NCBI GenBank assembly: GCA_011525665.1
Contig: WYAU01000015.1
Location: forward strand, 1-54,240
Direction of reading: 5' to 3'
Source: Candidatus Brocadia sp.
Lineage (GTDB): Bacteria > Planctomycetota > Brocadiia > Brocadiales > Brocadiaceae
DNA: 54,240 nt
Shown here: positions 26,058-36,986 of the stretch, in pieces
Position numbering within the stretch: the stretch's first letter is position 1
Layout of the letters: each line of letters opens with the position of its first letter
Notes under the pieces: generated by a model
What the model was told of the DNA's origin: nothing
Database searches by the model: none
Seen by the model: only the letters and a program-made list of their open reading frames with translations
Translations under genes and position numbers: made by a program

Positions 26058-27422
26058 TTGAAAAGACATATATTCATATTCGCTCTGGCGTGTGGTCTGC
26101 TGGTTTTTTACGTCACCGGTGTGTCCGCCGGCGACCCCAGCGGCGCACATACTTATTCCGAAAGTATGCAGGGGTTGAAATTTTCGGTGAACTTCGCGTG
26201 GACATTGCTGAGCGCTTTTTTGGTTTTTAACATGCAGGCGGGGTTTACATTCCTCGGCGCAGGTTTTATTCAAAAGAAGAATACGCTCAATTACCTGGCC
26301 ATGAGTTTCATAGATTTTTGTGTCGGTGCGCTCGTTTTTTGGCTCTTTGGTTTTGGCCTTATGTTTGGCGGTTCTCGACTGGCCCCCGGCCTCCCGGATG
26401 GAAATCAATTCATTGGGTACAGTGGATTCCTCTTGCTGGGGGATTCCTACGATGTCTCCACATCGGTGCTGTGGATATTCCAGATCATGTTCGCCGCAAC
26501 CGCCTGTACAATCGTTACGGGTGCTACCGCAGAGAGATTGAAATTTCATGCACACGTAATCTACAGCATCTTTTTGTGTGGCGTACTGTATCCCGTATTT
26601 GGACACTGGATGTGGGGCAAGGGGTGGCTTGAACTGCTCCCTTTTGGCGTGGGGGCAAGGGATTTCGCCGGTTCAGGGGTAGTGCATGGAATGGGAGGTC
26701 TGATAGCATTTGTCGCCGCATGGATAGTGGGGCCAAGATATGGAAAATACAATCCGGACGGAAGTCCTAATGTGATTCACGGCCACAATTTGCTCTATAT
26801 CGTAATAGGGACGCTTACCCTGATCTTTGGGTGGTTTGGCTTTAATGCCGGAAGTACGCTTGCAGTTACGGAGCTTCGTGTATCGATAATTGCGGTAAAT
26901 ACCTTTCTCTCAGCAGCGGCAGGCTCTATCACCCTCCTGTATTTGTCGTTTTACAAGACGAAGAAATCGGATGTGATTATGATCTGTAACGGTGCGCTGG
27001 CTGGTTGTGTCGCAATTACGGCATCAGGTGCATATGTGCCCCATTGGGCAGCAATTCTCATCGGAGTTATTGCAAGTTTAATTACAAGGGTTTCTTTGTA
27101 TACCATTGAAACCCGGTTGAAGATTGACGACCCGGTGGGCGCCATCTCGGTTCATGGAATGAATGGTCTTTGGGGCTTGCTTTCAGTGGGTATCTTTTCC
27201 GATGGGACGTATGGTGGTGTAAAAGGTCTGATTACAGGCTCCGGGTGGCAATTATTAGCCCAGTTTATTGCATGTATAACCCTGGTAGCATGGTGTTTTT
27301 TGATAGGTTTTCTGTTTTTCTCTGTCATGAAACGAACGCTGGGGCTCAGGGTGCCCGTTACTATTGAACGTTCCGGTATAGATGTTTACGAGCACGGAAC
27401 AAGCTGTTATCCGGGGATTTGA
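26058..27422 (+). CDS. amtB: Ammonium transporter (Amt family), second copy
   Basis: Second ammonium channel (about 454 aa), of the same subtype as amtB1. Shared features are GDPSGAHTYSESMQGLKF after the signal peptide, twin histidines in DFAGSGVVHGMGG and DDPVGAISVHGMNG, and FGWFGFNAGS. It lacks the long charged tail and ends HGTSCYPGI. The start is uncertain. An in-frame ATG at 25998 would place the terminator stem inside the coding region, so the TTG at 26058 (LKRHIFIFALACG signal peptide) is preferred; no clear Shine-Dalgarno supports either. It has no PII gene directly behind it. Confidence 0.9.
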   Translation: MKRHIFIFALACGLLVFYVTGVSAGDPSGAHTYSESMQGLKFSVNFAWTLLSAFLVFNMQAGFTFLGAGFIQKKNTLNYLAMSFIDFCVGALVFWLFGFGLMFGGSRLAPGLPDGNQFIGYSGFLLLGDSYDVSTSVLWIFQIMFAATACTIVTGATAERLKFHAHVIYSIFLCGVLYPVFGHWMWGKGWLELLPFGVGARDFAGSGVVHGMGGLIAFVAAWIVGPRYGKYNPDGSPNVIHGHNLLYIVIGTLTLIFGWFGFNAGSTLAVTELRVSIIAVNTFLSAAAGSITLLYLSFYKTKKSDVIMICNGALAGCVAITASGAYVPHWAAILIGVIASLITRVSLYTIETRLKIDDPVGAISVHGMNGLWGLLSVGIFSDGTYGGVKGLITGSGWQLLAQFIACITLVAWCFLIGFLFFSVMKRTLGLRVPVTIERSGIDVYEHGTSCYPGI

Positions 27423-27990
27423 TTCAAAAATCATTAAAAATATTGCAAAATTACACTTTAAAATGTATACTTCTCCGAAAATTCTCAATACTCCTTTCTA
27501 AAACACGGAAGAGATTCTTTTGATTTAAATGTAGGAGGAATAAACACGTTTTTTGTTCATACCAGGTTTCTTTCCAAAAATTTCTTTTTTCATTGTAGTA
27601 TCTGTAAGATGTTGATTGCGATTATTATTCAACACCCGTTTTCTATAAAACGGCATTTTCCAGAGATTTCAACCACTCCTTATCCTTCCCCTCGCCAGTG
27701 GCGGCGAATTTAAAAGGGGATATTTTTTGTGCTGCAGCATTAAAAACTCGTATGGTTTAAATCGACCACAGACAAAACTAGCAAATATTGTGCAAAATAA
27801 ATCATATATTTAAAAAATAATCCATAATTGCAATAGATACAAGCTATTATAATGTTGTAATTATTTATAGTGTTTTTTTGGTATCAAAAATGCCCACTAT
27901 GATTGTTCGTAATTGAATTGATACATTTCTCCTGTTGGTCCGGTTGAATATCAAAGCGATAGTGGCAATATCACTGGTGGATTTTTAAGT
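27423..27990. other. 568-bp AT-rich gap between amtB2 and the haem protein
   Basis: No gene is seen. The segment 27675-27725 (CCTTCCCCTCGCC...GGCGAATTTAAAAGGGGA) resembles a common intergenic repeat and can form a hairpin. A TATAAT at 27848-27853 lacks a -35 at suitable distance. A sigma54-like site occurs at 27878-27895. The last 40 bp contain GGTGG before the ATG at 27991. Confidence 0.5.
27878..27895 (+). promoter_or_regulatory. Possible sigma54 promoter of the haem-protein gene
   Basis: TTGGTATC followed by ATGCCC keeps the GG-N10-GC spacing of RpoN promoters (GG 27880-27881, GC 27892-27893). The -24 part TGGTAT fits well and the -12 part has ATGC instead of TTGC. It lies 96 bp before the ATG at 27991. 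Confidence 0.35.
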
Positions 27991-28941
27991 ATGTTTAACC
28001 GTAACTTTTATTTTAATCTGGCGATAACACTGACGGCATTTCTTACGGGACTGCTCCATTTTTCTGTATTTTCCCAGAACTATGTAATCAACGGGATCTC
28101 GGAAAAAAAGGAGCAGGAAATTACCCTCAAAGATAGTATCATACGGAGGGAATCCTTAATTATCAAAGACAAGAGGGTGTATGTCCGATTAGTGCTCGAT
28201 GAAGGCGCCAGGAATATTACCAATCATAAGAGATACAAAGAAACGCTGTATTTGCTTCCCAAGGAAGTTATTTATGACGAAACAAGCAGACGGATTTTTT
28301 ATTATACGGATAATACCGAGATTGAAATAGGAAGGGAGAAAAGCTTTTTTGGTTTCATGCCCTATATTGCTTTGGCGGATGGGGTAACAATCATAAGTTC
28401 CCCTACCGATGCCAAGTTGTTAGTTTCGGGAGGGAAAGACGAGCAGGGAATTTTAAAATCCGTACTGCATTCCGAAGAAAGCATGGAAGCAACCCTGAAG
28501 AAGAAATGCGGCCAATGTCACATACTGGAATATATATTTTCTCATAAAAACTGGGTTGAAGAAGACATACTGCATGCATTTAACAGGATACAGATGGAGA
28601 AGGAAGAAAGATTCACAGAGGATGAACAGAAAATAATCGACTTATTTAAAAAATATCAAAAGGGCGAAATTGACAGAGGAAAACTTGCCGAGTTTAAATC
28701 GTTGAAAGAAATTTCCAAAAAAGATGTTGCCGACTTTACAGAAAACGTATATACGAACAACTGCGTACCCTGCCATAATCCATCAAAGATATCAGACATT
28801 TCGATCTTATACTCAAGACGGAGATGCAAGAGTATCGTTGACCGGATGAAAGAAAAAGAGCCTTCTCTCTTTCTGCAAAAAGACATGGATAGTCTGGCTA
28901 GTTACTTGTGGGAAATAAAGCTCAGGCCGTACGAAAACTAA
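27991..28941 (+). CDS. Dihaem-motif c-type cytochrome-like protein within the amt cluster
   Basis: 316-aa exported protein with an N-terminal signal/anchor (hydrophobic residues 8-27). Two covalent haem motifs are present, CGQCH (173-177) and CVPCH (258-262). Each is followed by a methionine that could be the distal ligand (near 201 and about 35 residues after the second). The first 165 residues form a beta-rich domain without cysteine motifs that I do not recognise. Its setting between amtB2 and amtB3 on the same strand suggests a link to ammonium metabolism or sensing. No homolog with known function comes to mind. Confidence 0.8.
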   Translation: MFNRNFYFNLAITLTAFLTGLLHFSVFSQNYVINGISEKKEQEITLKDSIIRRESLIIKDKRVYVRLVLDEGARNITNHKRYKETLYLLPKEVIYDETSRRIFYYTDNTEIEIGREKSFFGFMPYIALADGVTIISSPTDAKLLVSGGKDEQGILKSVLHSEESMEATLKKKCGQCHILEYIFSHKNWVEEDILHAFNRIQMEKEERFTEDEQKIIDLFKKYQKGEIDRGKLAEFKSLKEISKKDVADFTENVYTNNCVPCHNPSKISDISILYSRRRCKSIVDRMKEKEPSLFLQKDMDSLASYLWEIKLRPYEN

Positions 28942-29094
28942 GTTTCTTATAAGGAAGGGGGTGGTAGGATGAAATAATTCAGATATGTAAAACAGTTGTT
29001 TCATCCGGTGGCAGTTTGTTTTATAGGCAGTACTTCAGTATGCGGTTTTTGTGGTAAAGAGGAGTTAATTTATAACTTTAAAAAGGAGAGGTTT

Positions 29095-30862
<1,768 letters not shown>

Positions 30863-30898
30863 TGTTTTACTGATCCTTTCGTAAGATTGTTGTAAAAG

Positions 30899-30940
30899 AG
30901 GGCGTTGAGTTTTTGCAAAAACTCAACGCCCTTGTTTTTT
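30899..30940 (+). terminator. Rho-independent terminator after amtB3-glnK2
   Basis: A 16-bp stem pairs 30899-30914 with 30917-30932 (AGGGCGTTGAG with CTCAACGCCCT and flanking T/A pairs), followed by TGTTTTTT. It is a textbook intrinsic terminator 36 bp after the glnK2 stop. Confidence 0.92.
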
Positions 30941-30963
30941 CATGAATAAAAAGAAAAATCCTA

Positions 30964-30969
30964 TATAAT
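30964..30969 (+). promoter_or_regulatory. -10 element just upstream of pgeF
   Basis: A perfect TATAAT lies 9 bp before the pgeF ATG. No good -35 is visible at 16-18 bp. If used, transcription would start within a few bases of the start codon, giving a leaderless or nearly leaderless mRNA. This agrees with the absence of a Shine-Dalgarno. Confidence 0.45.
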
Positions 30970-30977
30970 CAAGATGC

Positions 30978-31796
30978 ATGGTCGAAAAGAATATAAACTC
31001 GTTATCGTTATGGTTTTTTCAGCATTTGCTACAGCATCGAGAAATCCGCCATTTTGTATCTACGAGAAATGGTGGCTTTAGTAATCCACCGTATGACTCA
31101 CTCAATTTGGCGTTCCACGCTGGTGATAATCCGGAAATAGTGCTTAAGAACCGAAAGAGGCTTGCATCTGCATCTGGAATTCCCCTGGATACTTTTACCA
31201 TTGCGCAACAAATTCATGGCTGTAACGTGAAAATTGTAACAAAAGAACTGAGAGGCTGCGGTGCATTCAATTACGATACGGCAATAAGTGCCACTGATGC
31301 CATGATAACAGATACCCCCGATATCTGTCTTCTGGTGCTCCAGGCCGATTGTGTTCCTCTTTTATTCTTTGATGTAAAAAAACGGGTAATAGGAGTTGCC
31401 CATGCAGGATGGAGGGGGACGGTCTCCCTAGTGGCACACAACACGGTAAGGGTATTACAGGAAAAATTCCATTGTTCGTCTCAAGATATTCTTGTGGGAA
31501 TCGGTCCTTCAATTGGTCCGTGCTGCTATGAGATTGGTCACGAAACCATTGTTCAGATTAAGAAGGCCTTTCATAATGAGAAAGACCATGTCAATAGCGA
31601 AACCCCTGATGGGAAGGGCTATTTTAACTTATGGGAGGCAAACAGGACGCAACTGGTACAAATGGGTATCCCGGAGAGAAATATAGAAGTCGCCCGGATA
31701 TGCACCCGGTGTAATCATACGGTATTTTTTTCATACCGGAATCAGCATACGGAGACGGGAAGATTTGGAGCGGGAGTTATGCTGATGTATTCCTGA
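30978..31796 (+). CDS. pgeF: Peptidoglycan editing factor / purine nucleoside phosphorylase, YfiH (laccase-domain) family
   Basis: 272-aa YfiH-type protein. Members cleave adenosine and other purine nucleosides and correct mis-incorporated serine in peptidoglycan precursors. Metal-site motifs: FAxHAGW-type HAGWRGTVSLVAH, ADCVPLLFFDV, and GPSIGPCCYEIGHE, plus CTRCN near the C-terminus. It stands alone, facing mtaP, another purine-salvage gene, in convergent orientation. The start has no Shine-Dalgarno. Confidence 0.9.
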   Translation: MVEKNINSLSLWFFQHLLQHREIRHFVSTRNGGFSNPPYDSLNLAFHAGDNPEIVLKNRKRLASASGIPLDTFTIAQQIHGCNVKIVTKELRGCGAFNYDTAISATDAMITDTPDICLLVLQADCVPLLFFDVKKRVIGVAHAGWRGTVSLVAHNTVRVLQEKFHCSSQDILVGIGPSIGPCCYEIGHETIVQIKKAFHNEKDHVNSETPDGKGYFNLWEANRTQLVQMGIPERNIEVARICTRCNHTVFFSYRNQHTETGRFGAGVMLMYS

Positions 31797-31858
31797 ACTT
31801 GCTATGATGAGGTTTGCGCTGCCATGCGTACCCATTTTATTTTGAGATTCTCAAAGGA

Positions 31859-32722
31859 CTATCTAAAATATTTACCGAAAATAACGTTCAGCTTCTCTTT
31901 CGTACTTTCCGGAATAAGGTCTTTATGGGTTACAATGGCATTCTGTACCGCCGTTGCACATGCACACGTCCTCTTTTGTTCAATTTTTGGAATGGCCGCC
32001 TTAAGGATCCGTTTTGCAGTTTCGGCGTTCTTATTTAAATTCCCGACGATCATTTCCAGGGTTACCGGCTCCTCGCTTACATGCCAGCAGTCATAATCCG
32101 TAGCCATAGCCAGGGTGCTGTAACAGATCTCCGCCTCACGCGCCAGTTTTGCCTCCTGAAGGTTCGTCATACCAATAACACTAACCCCCCACTGCCGGTA
32201 TACATTCGATTCTGCGCGGGTAGAGAATAAAGGGCCTTCCATACATAAATACGTGCCTCCCTTGTGCACACGCGCGCCTACCAATTTAGCAGCATTAAAT
32301 AGAGCACTTGCGAGTTCACCGCATATCGGATCGGCAAAACTTACATGCCCCACAATCCCTTCTCCAAAGAATGTACTGATCCGGCCACGTGTCCTGTCAA
32401 AAAACTGGTCTGGAATAACAATATCGAGGGGATGGATTTCCTCCTTCATGCTTCCCACAGCGCTAACGGCAATGATGTGTTCAACACCCAGCTTTTTCAT
32501 CCCGTAAATATTTGCCCTGAAGTTGAGATCTGACGGTAATATCGTATGCCCCCTGCCATGCCGCGGCAGGAAAGCCACCTTCCGGCCTTCCAGAGTACCC
32601 ACCGTAAAACTATCGGAAGGCTTACCAAAGGGTGTATCGACAGATACTGATGTTACTTCTCTGATTCCTTCAATATTATAAAGACCACTGCCTCCAATAA
32701 TGCCAATCATCTGCTCTCCCAT
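31859..32722 (-). CDS. mtaP: S-methyl-5'-thioadenosine phosphorylase
   Basis: 287-aa MTAP/PNP-family phosphorylase that splits methylthioadenosine into adenine and methylthioribose-1-phosphate for methionine salvage. Seen: IGIIGGSGLYNIEG, phosphate-site PRHGRGHTILPS, and the MTAP-type signature TYLCMEGPLFSTRAES followed by GMTNLQEAKLAREAEICYSTLAMATDYDCWH. The aspartates of the last block distinguish MTAP from purine nucleoside phosphorylases. GAGGAG lies 8 nt before the ATG at 32722. Confidence 0.93.
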   Translation of the reverse strand: MGEQMIGIIGGSGLYNIEGIREVTSVSVDTPFGKPSDSFTVGTLEGRKVAFLPRHGRGHTILPSDLNFRANIYGMKKLGVEHIIAVSAVGSMKEEIHPLDIVIPDQFFDRTRGRISTFFGEGIVGHVSFADPICGELASALFNAAKLVGARVHKGGTYLCMEGPLFSTRAESNVYRQWGVSVIGMTNLQEAKLAREAEICYSTLAMATDYDCWHVSEEPVTLEMIVGNLNKNAETAKRILKAAIPKIEQKRTCACATAVQNAIVTHKDLIPESTKEKLNVIFGKYFR

Positions 32723-32811
32723 TTCTTGTCTCCTCTTTTTTCTCTGTGAACTCTGTAATTTATTCTTTGTAGATTATGCGAAAGTGTCCTGAGCGTGTCA
32801 ACAAATAAAAT

Positions 32812-32840
32812 TTGATGTGTTTTATGTCTATTGGTATAAT
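32812..32840 (+). promoter_or_regulatory. Sigma70-type promoter for polX
   Basis: TTGATG (32812-32817), 17 bp, then TATAAT (32835-32840), preceded by TG to make an extended -10. Transcription would start near 32847, leaving a leader of about 145 nt before the GTG start at 32993. Confidence 0.65.
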
Positions 32841-32992
32841 CCACAAGAGTACTCAGATATTTTTATGAATACCCGGCAAAACAACCTTCAGCGGTCAGGA
32901 GCAGGTGTCAATCTGAATGCTGAGGAAAAATCCAGTAAATTCGTTGTTAATTTTGTGTCTTAGTGGTCAAGAGATCGAGGGATACTCCATAA

Positions 32993-34711
32993 GTGAAAAA
33001 TCACGAAATTGCGGCATTATTTGAGCGGATTGCCAACGTGCTGGAACTCAAAGGGGAAAACACCTTCCGCATAAATTCCTACCGCAAGGCAGCACGGGTA
33101 ATCGGGGATTTAACCGAGGATATAGAGGTGCTCGCCAGGGCAGGAAAACTGACAGATATCCCCGGCATAGGTGAGGGTACTGCTGAAAAGATTATTGAAT
33201 ATATTAATACCGGAAAGATGTCCAAGTATGAGGAGATAATGAAAGGGGTTTCCGAAGAAACGGTTGCCCTCATGCAGATACCGGGTTTGGGCCCAAAGAC
33301 CGTTGCCATGCTAAACAGGGAATTAGGCATAGCCAGTTTGAGCGATCTGGAGAAGGCCTTACATGAGGGCACGTTAAAAGGGCTCTTTGGAATCGGGGAT
33401 AAGAAGATTGAAAATATTATGAAAGGAATTGAGTTGTTTAAGACAAGCCAACAGCGCATATCCATCGGTATGGCATATCCTGTTGTGAAAAAAATTATTG
33501 AAGGGTTGAAGCATAATTCCCTGATCAAGGATATCCAGGCGGCCGGCTCGTTGCGAAGAATGAAGGAAACGGTTGGAGACATCGATATCCTCGTCTCCGG
33601 TACAGAAGGTACGGAAATTATCAGGTCTTTTGTGAATATGCGGGGGGTAACGCAGATATTGGCGGCAGGCGATACCAAGGGCAGCGTGCGGGTAGAGGAG
33701 GGTGTCCAGGTAGACTTGCGGGTGGTCCGCGAAGATGAATTTGGAGCGGCGTTGCAGTACTTTACCGGTTCAAAGGAGCACAATATCCATCTCCGTGAGA
33801 TCGCCAAGAAAAAAGGATTAAAGATCAGTGAATACGGCATTTTTAAGGGAGATGTAAAGGTCGGTGGCAGATTGGAAGAGGAAATCTACACGACGTTAGA
33901 CATGGATTGGATACCGCCGGAGTTGCGCGAAAACAGAGGGGAGATTGAGGCTGCCCGGGAGGGAAAGTTACCAAGACTCATTGTGATTTCAGATATAAAG
34001 GGAGACCTCCACAACCACTCCAACTGGAGCGACGGCGCACCTACCTTTGAAGAAATGGCCGCTCATGCGATGAAAATGGGCTATAAATATCTTGTAGTTT
34101 CGGACCATTCAAAGTCACTCCAGGTGGCAAATGGCCTGAAGGATGATGAACTGCTTGAAGAGATTGAGGAGATCGATAAACTCAATAAAAAATTTAAAGG
34201 ATTTACCCTGCTTAAGGCAACAGAGGTGGATATTAAGACTGACGGGTCACTGGACTTTCCCGACAAAATATTAGAAAAACTTGATCTCGTTATAGCCTCT
34301 ATCCATAGCGGATTCAAACAGGGAAAAGAAAAAATTACCGAGCGTATGATCGCCGCAATCCGCAATCCGCATGTGAATATCATTGCCCATCCCACAGGAC
34401 GTTTGATCAGTAAGCGTGAGGGGTATGAAATTGATCTGGATAAGGTCATAACAGCCTGTGCGGAGACGGGTACGGCCCTTGAGATTAACTGTTTTTATGA
34501 CCGGCTTGACCTGAACGACATCAACTGCAGAAAGGCCAAGGAGTCTGGAGTCATGATTGCAATTAGCACCGATGCTCACCATGTTGACCAAATGTGGATG
34601 ATGGAACTCGGTGTGGGAATAGCGCGCAGGGGCTGGCTGGAGGCAATGAACGTGATCAATACATTTTCACTCGATAAATTAAAGGCCTTTTGTAAGAAAA
34701 AAAGGAAATAG
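32993..34711 (+). CDS. polX: DNA polymerase/3'-5' exonuclease PolX
   Basis: 572-aa family X DNA polymerase fused to a PHP exonuclease, used in base-excision and gap repair. Helix-hairpin-helix segments lie at about residues 45-130 (DIPGIGEGTAEKI, IPGLGPKTVAML, LFGIGDKKIENI). The nucleotidyltransferase core is GSLRRMKETVGDIDILVSG with metal aspartates. The C-terminal PHP domain has DLHNHSNWSDGAPTF, SDHSKSL, IIAHPTGR and STDAHHVDQM. The length is usual. It starts at GTG. Confidence 0.95.
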   Translation: MKNHEIAALFERIANVLELKGENTFRINSYRKAARVIGDLTEDIEVLARAGKLTDIPGIGEGTAEKIIEYINTGKMSKYEEIMKGVSEETVALMQIPGLGPKTVAMLNRELGIASLSDLEKALHEGTLKGLFGIGDKKIENIMKGIELFKTSQQRISIGMAYPVVKKIIEGLKHNSLIKDIQAAGSLRRMKETVGDIDILVSGTEGTEIIRSFVNMRGVTQILAAGDTKGSVRVEEGVQVDLRVVREDEFGAALQYFTGSKEHNIHLREIAKKKGLKISEYGIFKGDVKVGGRLEEEIYTTLDMDWIPPELRENRGEIEAAREGKLPRLIVISDIKGDLHNHSNWSDGAPTFEEMAAHAMKMGYKYLVVSDHSKSLQVANGLKDDELLEEIEEIDKLNKKFKGFTLLKATEVDIKTDGSLDFPDKILEKLDLVIASIHSGFKQGKEKITERMIAAIRNPHVNIIAHPTGRLISKREGYEIDLDKVITACAETGTALEINCFYDRLDLNDINCRKAKESGVMIAISTDAHHVDQMWMMELGVGIARRGWLEAMNVINTFSLDKLKAFCKKKRK

Positions 34712-34840
34712 GAAATGGCCGAAAGGCACCTCAGTTAGGGAGAGCCGTGGTGTAAGGTTACTTAAAAGCTGAAAAGGAGTTGCTAACAGAAGCAACCGCA
34801 GAAGAGCTAAACATATCCGGAATTTGTTTGACGAGAAAAT

Positions 34841-35536
34841 ATGCTAAATATCCCGCACAAAGTGCACCTTACAAGCATCCACCGGCTTAAAAACAAGTCA
34901 TACTCCTTCATTCCCGGCATGCTTTTTTTCATAATAATCGGTTGGACGGTAATATCGGTAGTCCACAATACCGCTGCCGTTTCCGAACCGGGAAGAAAGA
35001 CACATTCTGTATATGCATCGGTTATTGGAACGTCATTGCGCCATCTACCGGAGAAGGCTTTGTCTCCTGATGCCGTGCAAGGCATGCTGCGGGAAAAGGG
35101 GTTGTTTGATTCCCGCAGAAATGCTGCCGGCCATGATCTTTCTCATCAGTATGAAATACAGAAAGACGGAAAGGTCGTGTACGACCACACCAGCGGTCTG
35201 ATGTGGCAGCAGGCAGGTTCGCAGAATGATATGAACTGCCGTGATATAAAGGACTATATTGCCATACTGAACGAAGACCGGTTTGCCGGTTATAATGGCT
35301 GGCGTCTGCCAACCCTGGAGGAGGCCGTTTCATTGGTAGAACCGACAAAAAAGAACGGCGATTTGTACATAGATCCGGTATTCGACCCGCGCCAGAAAAG
35401 GGTATGGACGTCTGATTTCAGGAAGGCTGGCATGGCCTGGGTTGTTTGGTTCGACTCCGGCTTTTGCGATTATACATACACAGACAACAACATCAGGCAT
35501 TACGTTCGGGCGGTAAGGAGAAAGGACGCTAAATAG
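34841..35536 (+). CDS. DUF1566 (Lcl C-terminal) domain protein, membrane-anchored or secreted
   Basis: 231-aa protein with an N-terminal hydrophobic segment (approx. residues 28-46) serving as signal or anchor. A C-terminal DUF1566/Lcl domain (approx. 125-230) shows the diagnostic HTSGLMWQQAGS, DRFAGYNGWRLPTLEEAVSL, WTSDF and HYVRAVRR blocks. This domain is common in secreted proteins of unknown role. It stands between polX and the activase gene with no obvious functional link. Confidence 0.8.
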   Translation: MLNIPHKVHLTSIHRLKNKSYSFIPGMLFFIIIGWTVISVVHNTAAVSEPGRKTHSVYASVIGTSLRHLPEKALSPDAVQGMLREKGLFDSRRNAAGHDLSHQYEIQKDGKVVYDHTSGLMWQQAGSQNDMNCRDIKDYIAILNEDRFAGYNGWRLPTLEEAVSLVEPTKKNGDLYIDPVFDPRQKRVWTSDFRKAGMAWVVWFDSGFCDYTYTDNNIRHYVRAVRRKDAK

Positions 35537-35588
35537 GTACGGTACTTTTGTCTTGCCTTGCATGTCTGAAACGGTTAATATTTGAGAC

Positions 35589-36422
35589 ATGGAATTCGTT
35601 GCAGGAATTGACATAGGCTCAACAACCACAAAGATTGTTATCGTGGGCGGGCACACAATAATAGGATTTAAGACATCTTCTACAGGAACCAACTGCAAGA
35701 AAACGGTAAAACTTTTGCTCGATAAGATGCTGAAAGATCACAATCTGAGTGAAAGTGAAATCCGGCACACCGTAGCCACGGGTTATGGACGCAGAATAGT
35801 CCCCGCCCACGAAATTGTTACAGAAATAACAGCTAATGCCAAGGCAGCCACATGGCTCATGCACGGCAAAGTAACGGTAAGGACTCTTATCAATATCGGC
35901 GGACAGGACTGTAAAGTAATTTCCCTGGATAATAACGGCATTATGACAGATTTTGCAATGAACGATAAATGCGCGGCCGGAACGGGGCGGTTCTTAGAGG
36001 TTATGAGCCGTATCCTTGAGGTGGAATTAGATGAACTGGGCACACTGTCTGAAAAAGCAACCGATATACCTCACATAAACAGCCTGTGCACTGTCTTCGG
36101 GGAGTCTGAGGTTATTTCGCTATTGTCCCAGGGGAAAAAGGTGGAAGATATCATTGCCGGCATTCATAAGTCTATTGCCAAGAGGGTGGGTTCCATGGTT
36201 AAAAAAATCGGTATTCAAGAAGCGGTATTCTTTGACGGAGGCCCGGCCTCTAACAAAGGGCTGAAGAGCGCGCTGGAAAAAGAATTGCGCGTCGATTTAC
36301 ATGTCCCTTCAGACCCGCAAATCACCACAGCCCTGGGAGCGGCTATTATTGCTTCCGAACGTTTTGCCCAAAAAACATCACGCAGCACAGTAATAACCGG
36401 ACAATCACCCCTATTGCTTTAA
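35589..36422 (+). CDS. 2-hydroxyacyl-CoA dehydratase activator / BadF-BcrA-type ATPase
   Basis: 277-aa ASKHA-fold ATPase resembling HgdC, the activator that injects an electron into 2-hydroxyacyl-CoA dehydratases; benzoyl-CoA reductase subunits are related. Motifs: phosphate-1 GIDIGSTTTKIVIV at the N-terminus, NIGGQDCKVIS, MNDKCAAGTGRFLEVM and FFDGGPASNKGL. Cysteines in NDKCAAGTG and in NSLCTVFGESEVI match the two residues per subunit that ligate the bridging [4Fe-4S] cluster. No dehydratase subunit lies nearby, so its partner is unknown. Confidence 0.87.
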   Translation: MEFVAGIDIGSTTTKIVIVGGHTIIGFKTSSTGTNCKKTVKLLLDKMLKDHNLSESEIRHTVATGYGRRIVPAHEIVTEITANAKAATWLMHGKVTVRTLINIGGQDCKVISLDNNGIMTDFAMNDKCAAGTGRFLEVMSRILEVELDELGTLSEKATDIPHINSLCTVFGESEVISLLSQGKKVEDIIAGIHKSIAKRVGSMVKKIGIQEAVFFDGGPASNKGLKSALEKELRVDLHVPSDPQITTALGAAIIASERFAQKTSRSTVITGQSPLLL

Positions 36423-36524
36423 CCACGGAAGTCCGGGAGATTTCAACAAAATGAATTTATCCCGCAGAAGAGCCTTTCCCCGCTACAGAACAGACTTCTC
36501 TGAATTGAAAAATAAAGCGCATAA

Positions 36525-36986
36525 CTATTCTTTGCGCTTCTTCAGGAGTCTTTCTTCATATTTTATTATTGTCTCTTCCTGTTCCAATGTCTCGATGGAG
36601 CCCGGCCTCCTCTTGCGTACTTCTACAATTGCCTTTCTCGCGTTACAACCTTTACTTACAAGATAACAGGCCAGCATAGTGCCTGTCCTGCCAATTCCGG
36701 CATCACAATGGACAACGATCTTTTTCTTCGAAAAGATAAGGTTGTTTACAAAGGACACAAATTCCTCTATTTGGTCCTGGGTCGGCGATGTAAGATCGGC
36801 TATGGGTATATGTTTATATTCAAACCCGAATTCTTCTATCAAGGTCTTGGGAAGCGGCAATTCGGTTAACGAAACTATCGCCTCAATCCCGTTATCTTTG
36901 AGAAATTCAAGGTCTGCTACTATTGACAGGGGTCTTGCCATACCGGCAATTTCATCTTGTATAACCCAGCTAAAATTTCTTGGCAT
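36525..36986 (-). CDS. Dual-specificity protein phosphatase
   Basis: 153-aa cysteine-based phosphatase. The P-loop HCDAGIGRTG occupies residues 93-102 with nucleophile Cys94 and Arg100. The general-acid aspartate is Asp64 in PIADLTSP. The N-terminal SWVIQDEIAGMARP resembles the archaeal/bacterial small DSP group. Its start overlaps the maf stop by 17 bp, so it is co-transcribed with maf. It might act on the kinase-fold proteins of this organism, but no direct link is seen. Confidence 0.9.
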   Translation of the reverse strand: MPRNFSWVIQDEIAGMARPLSIVADLEFLKDNGIEAIVSLTELPLPKTLIEEFGFEYKHIPIADLTSPTQDQIEEFVSFVNNLIFSKKKIVVHCDAGIGRTGTMLACYLVSKGCNARKAIVEVRKRRPGSIETLEQEETIIKYEERLLKKRKE

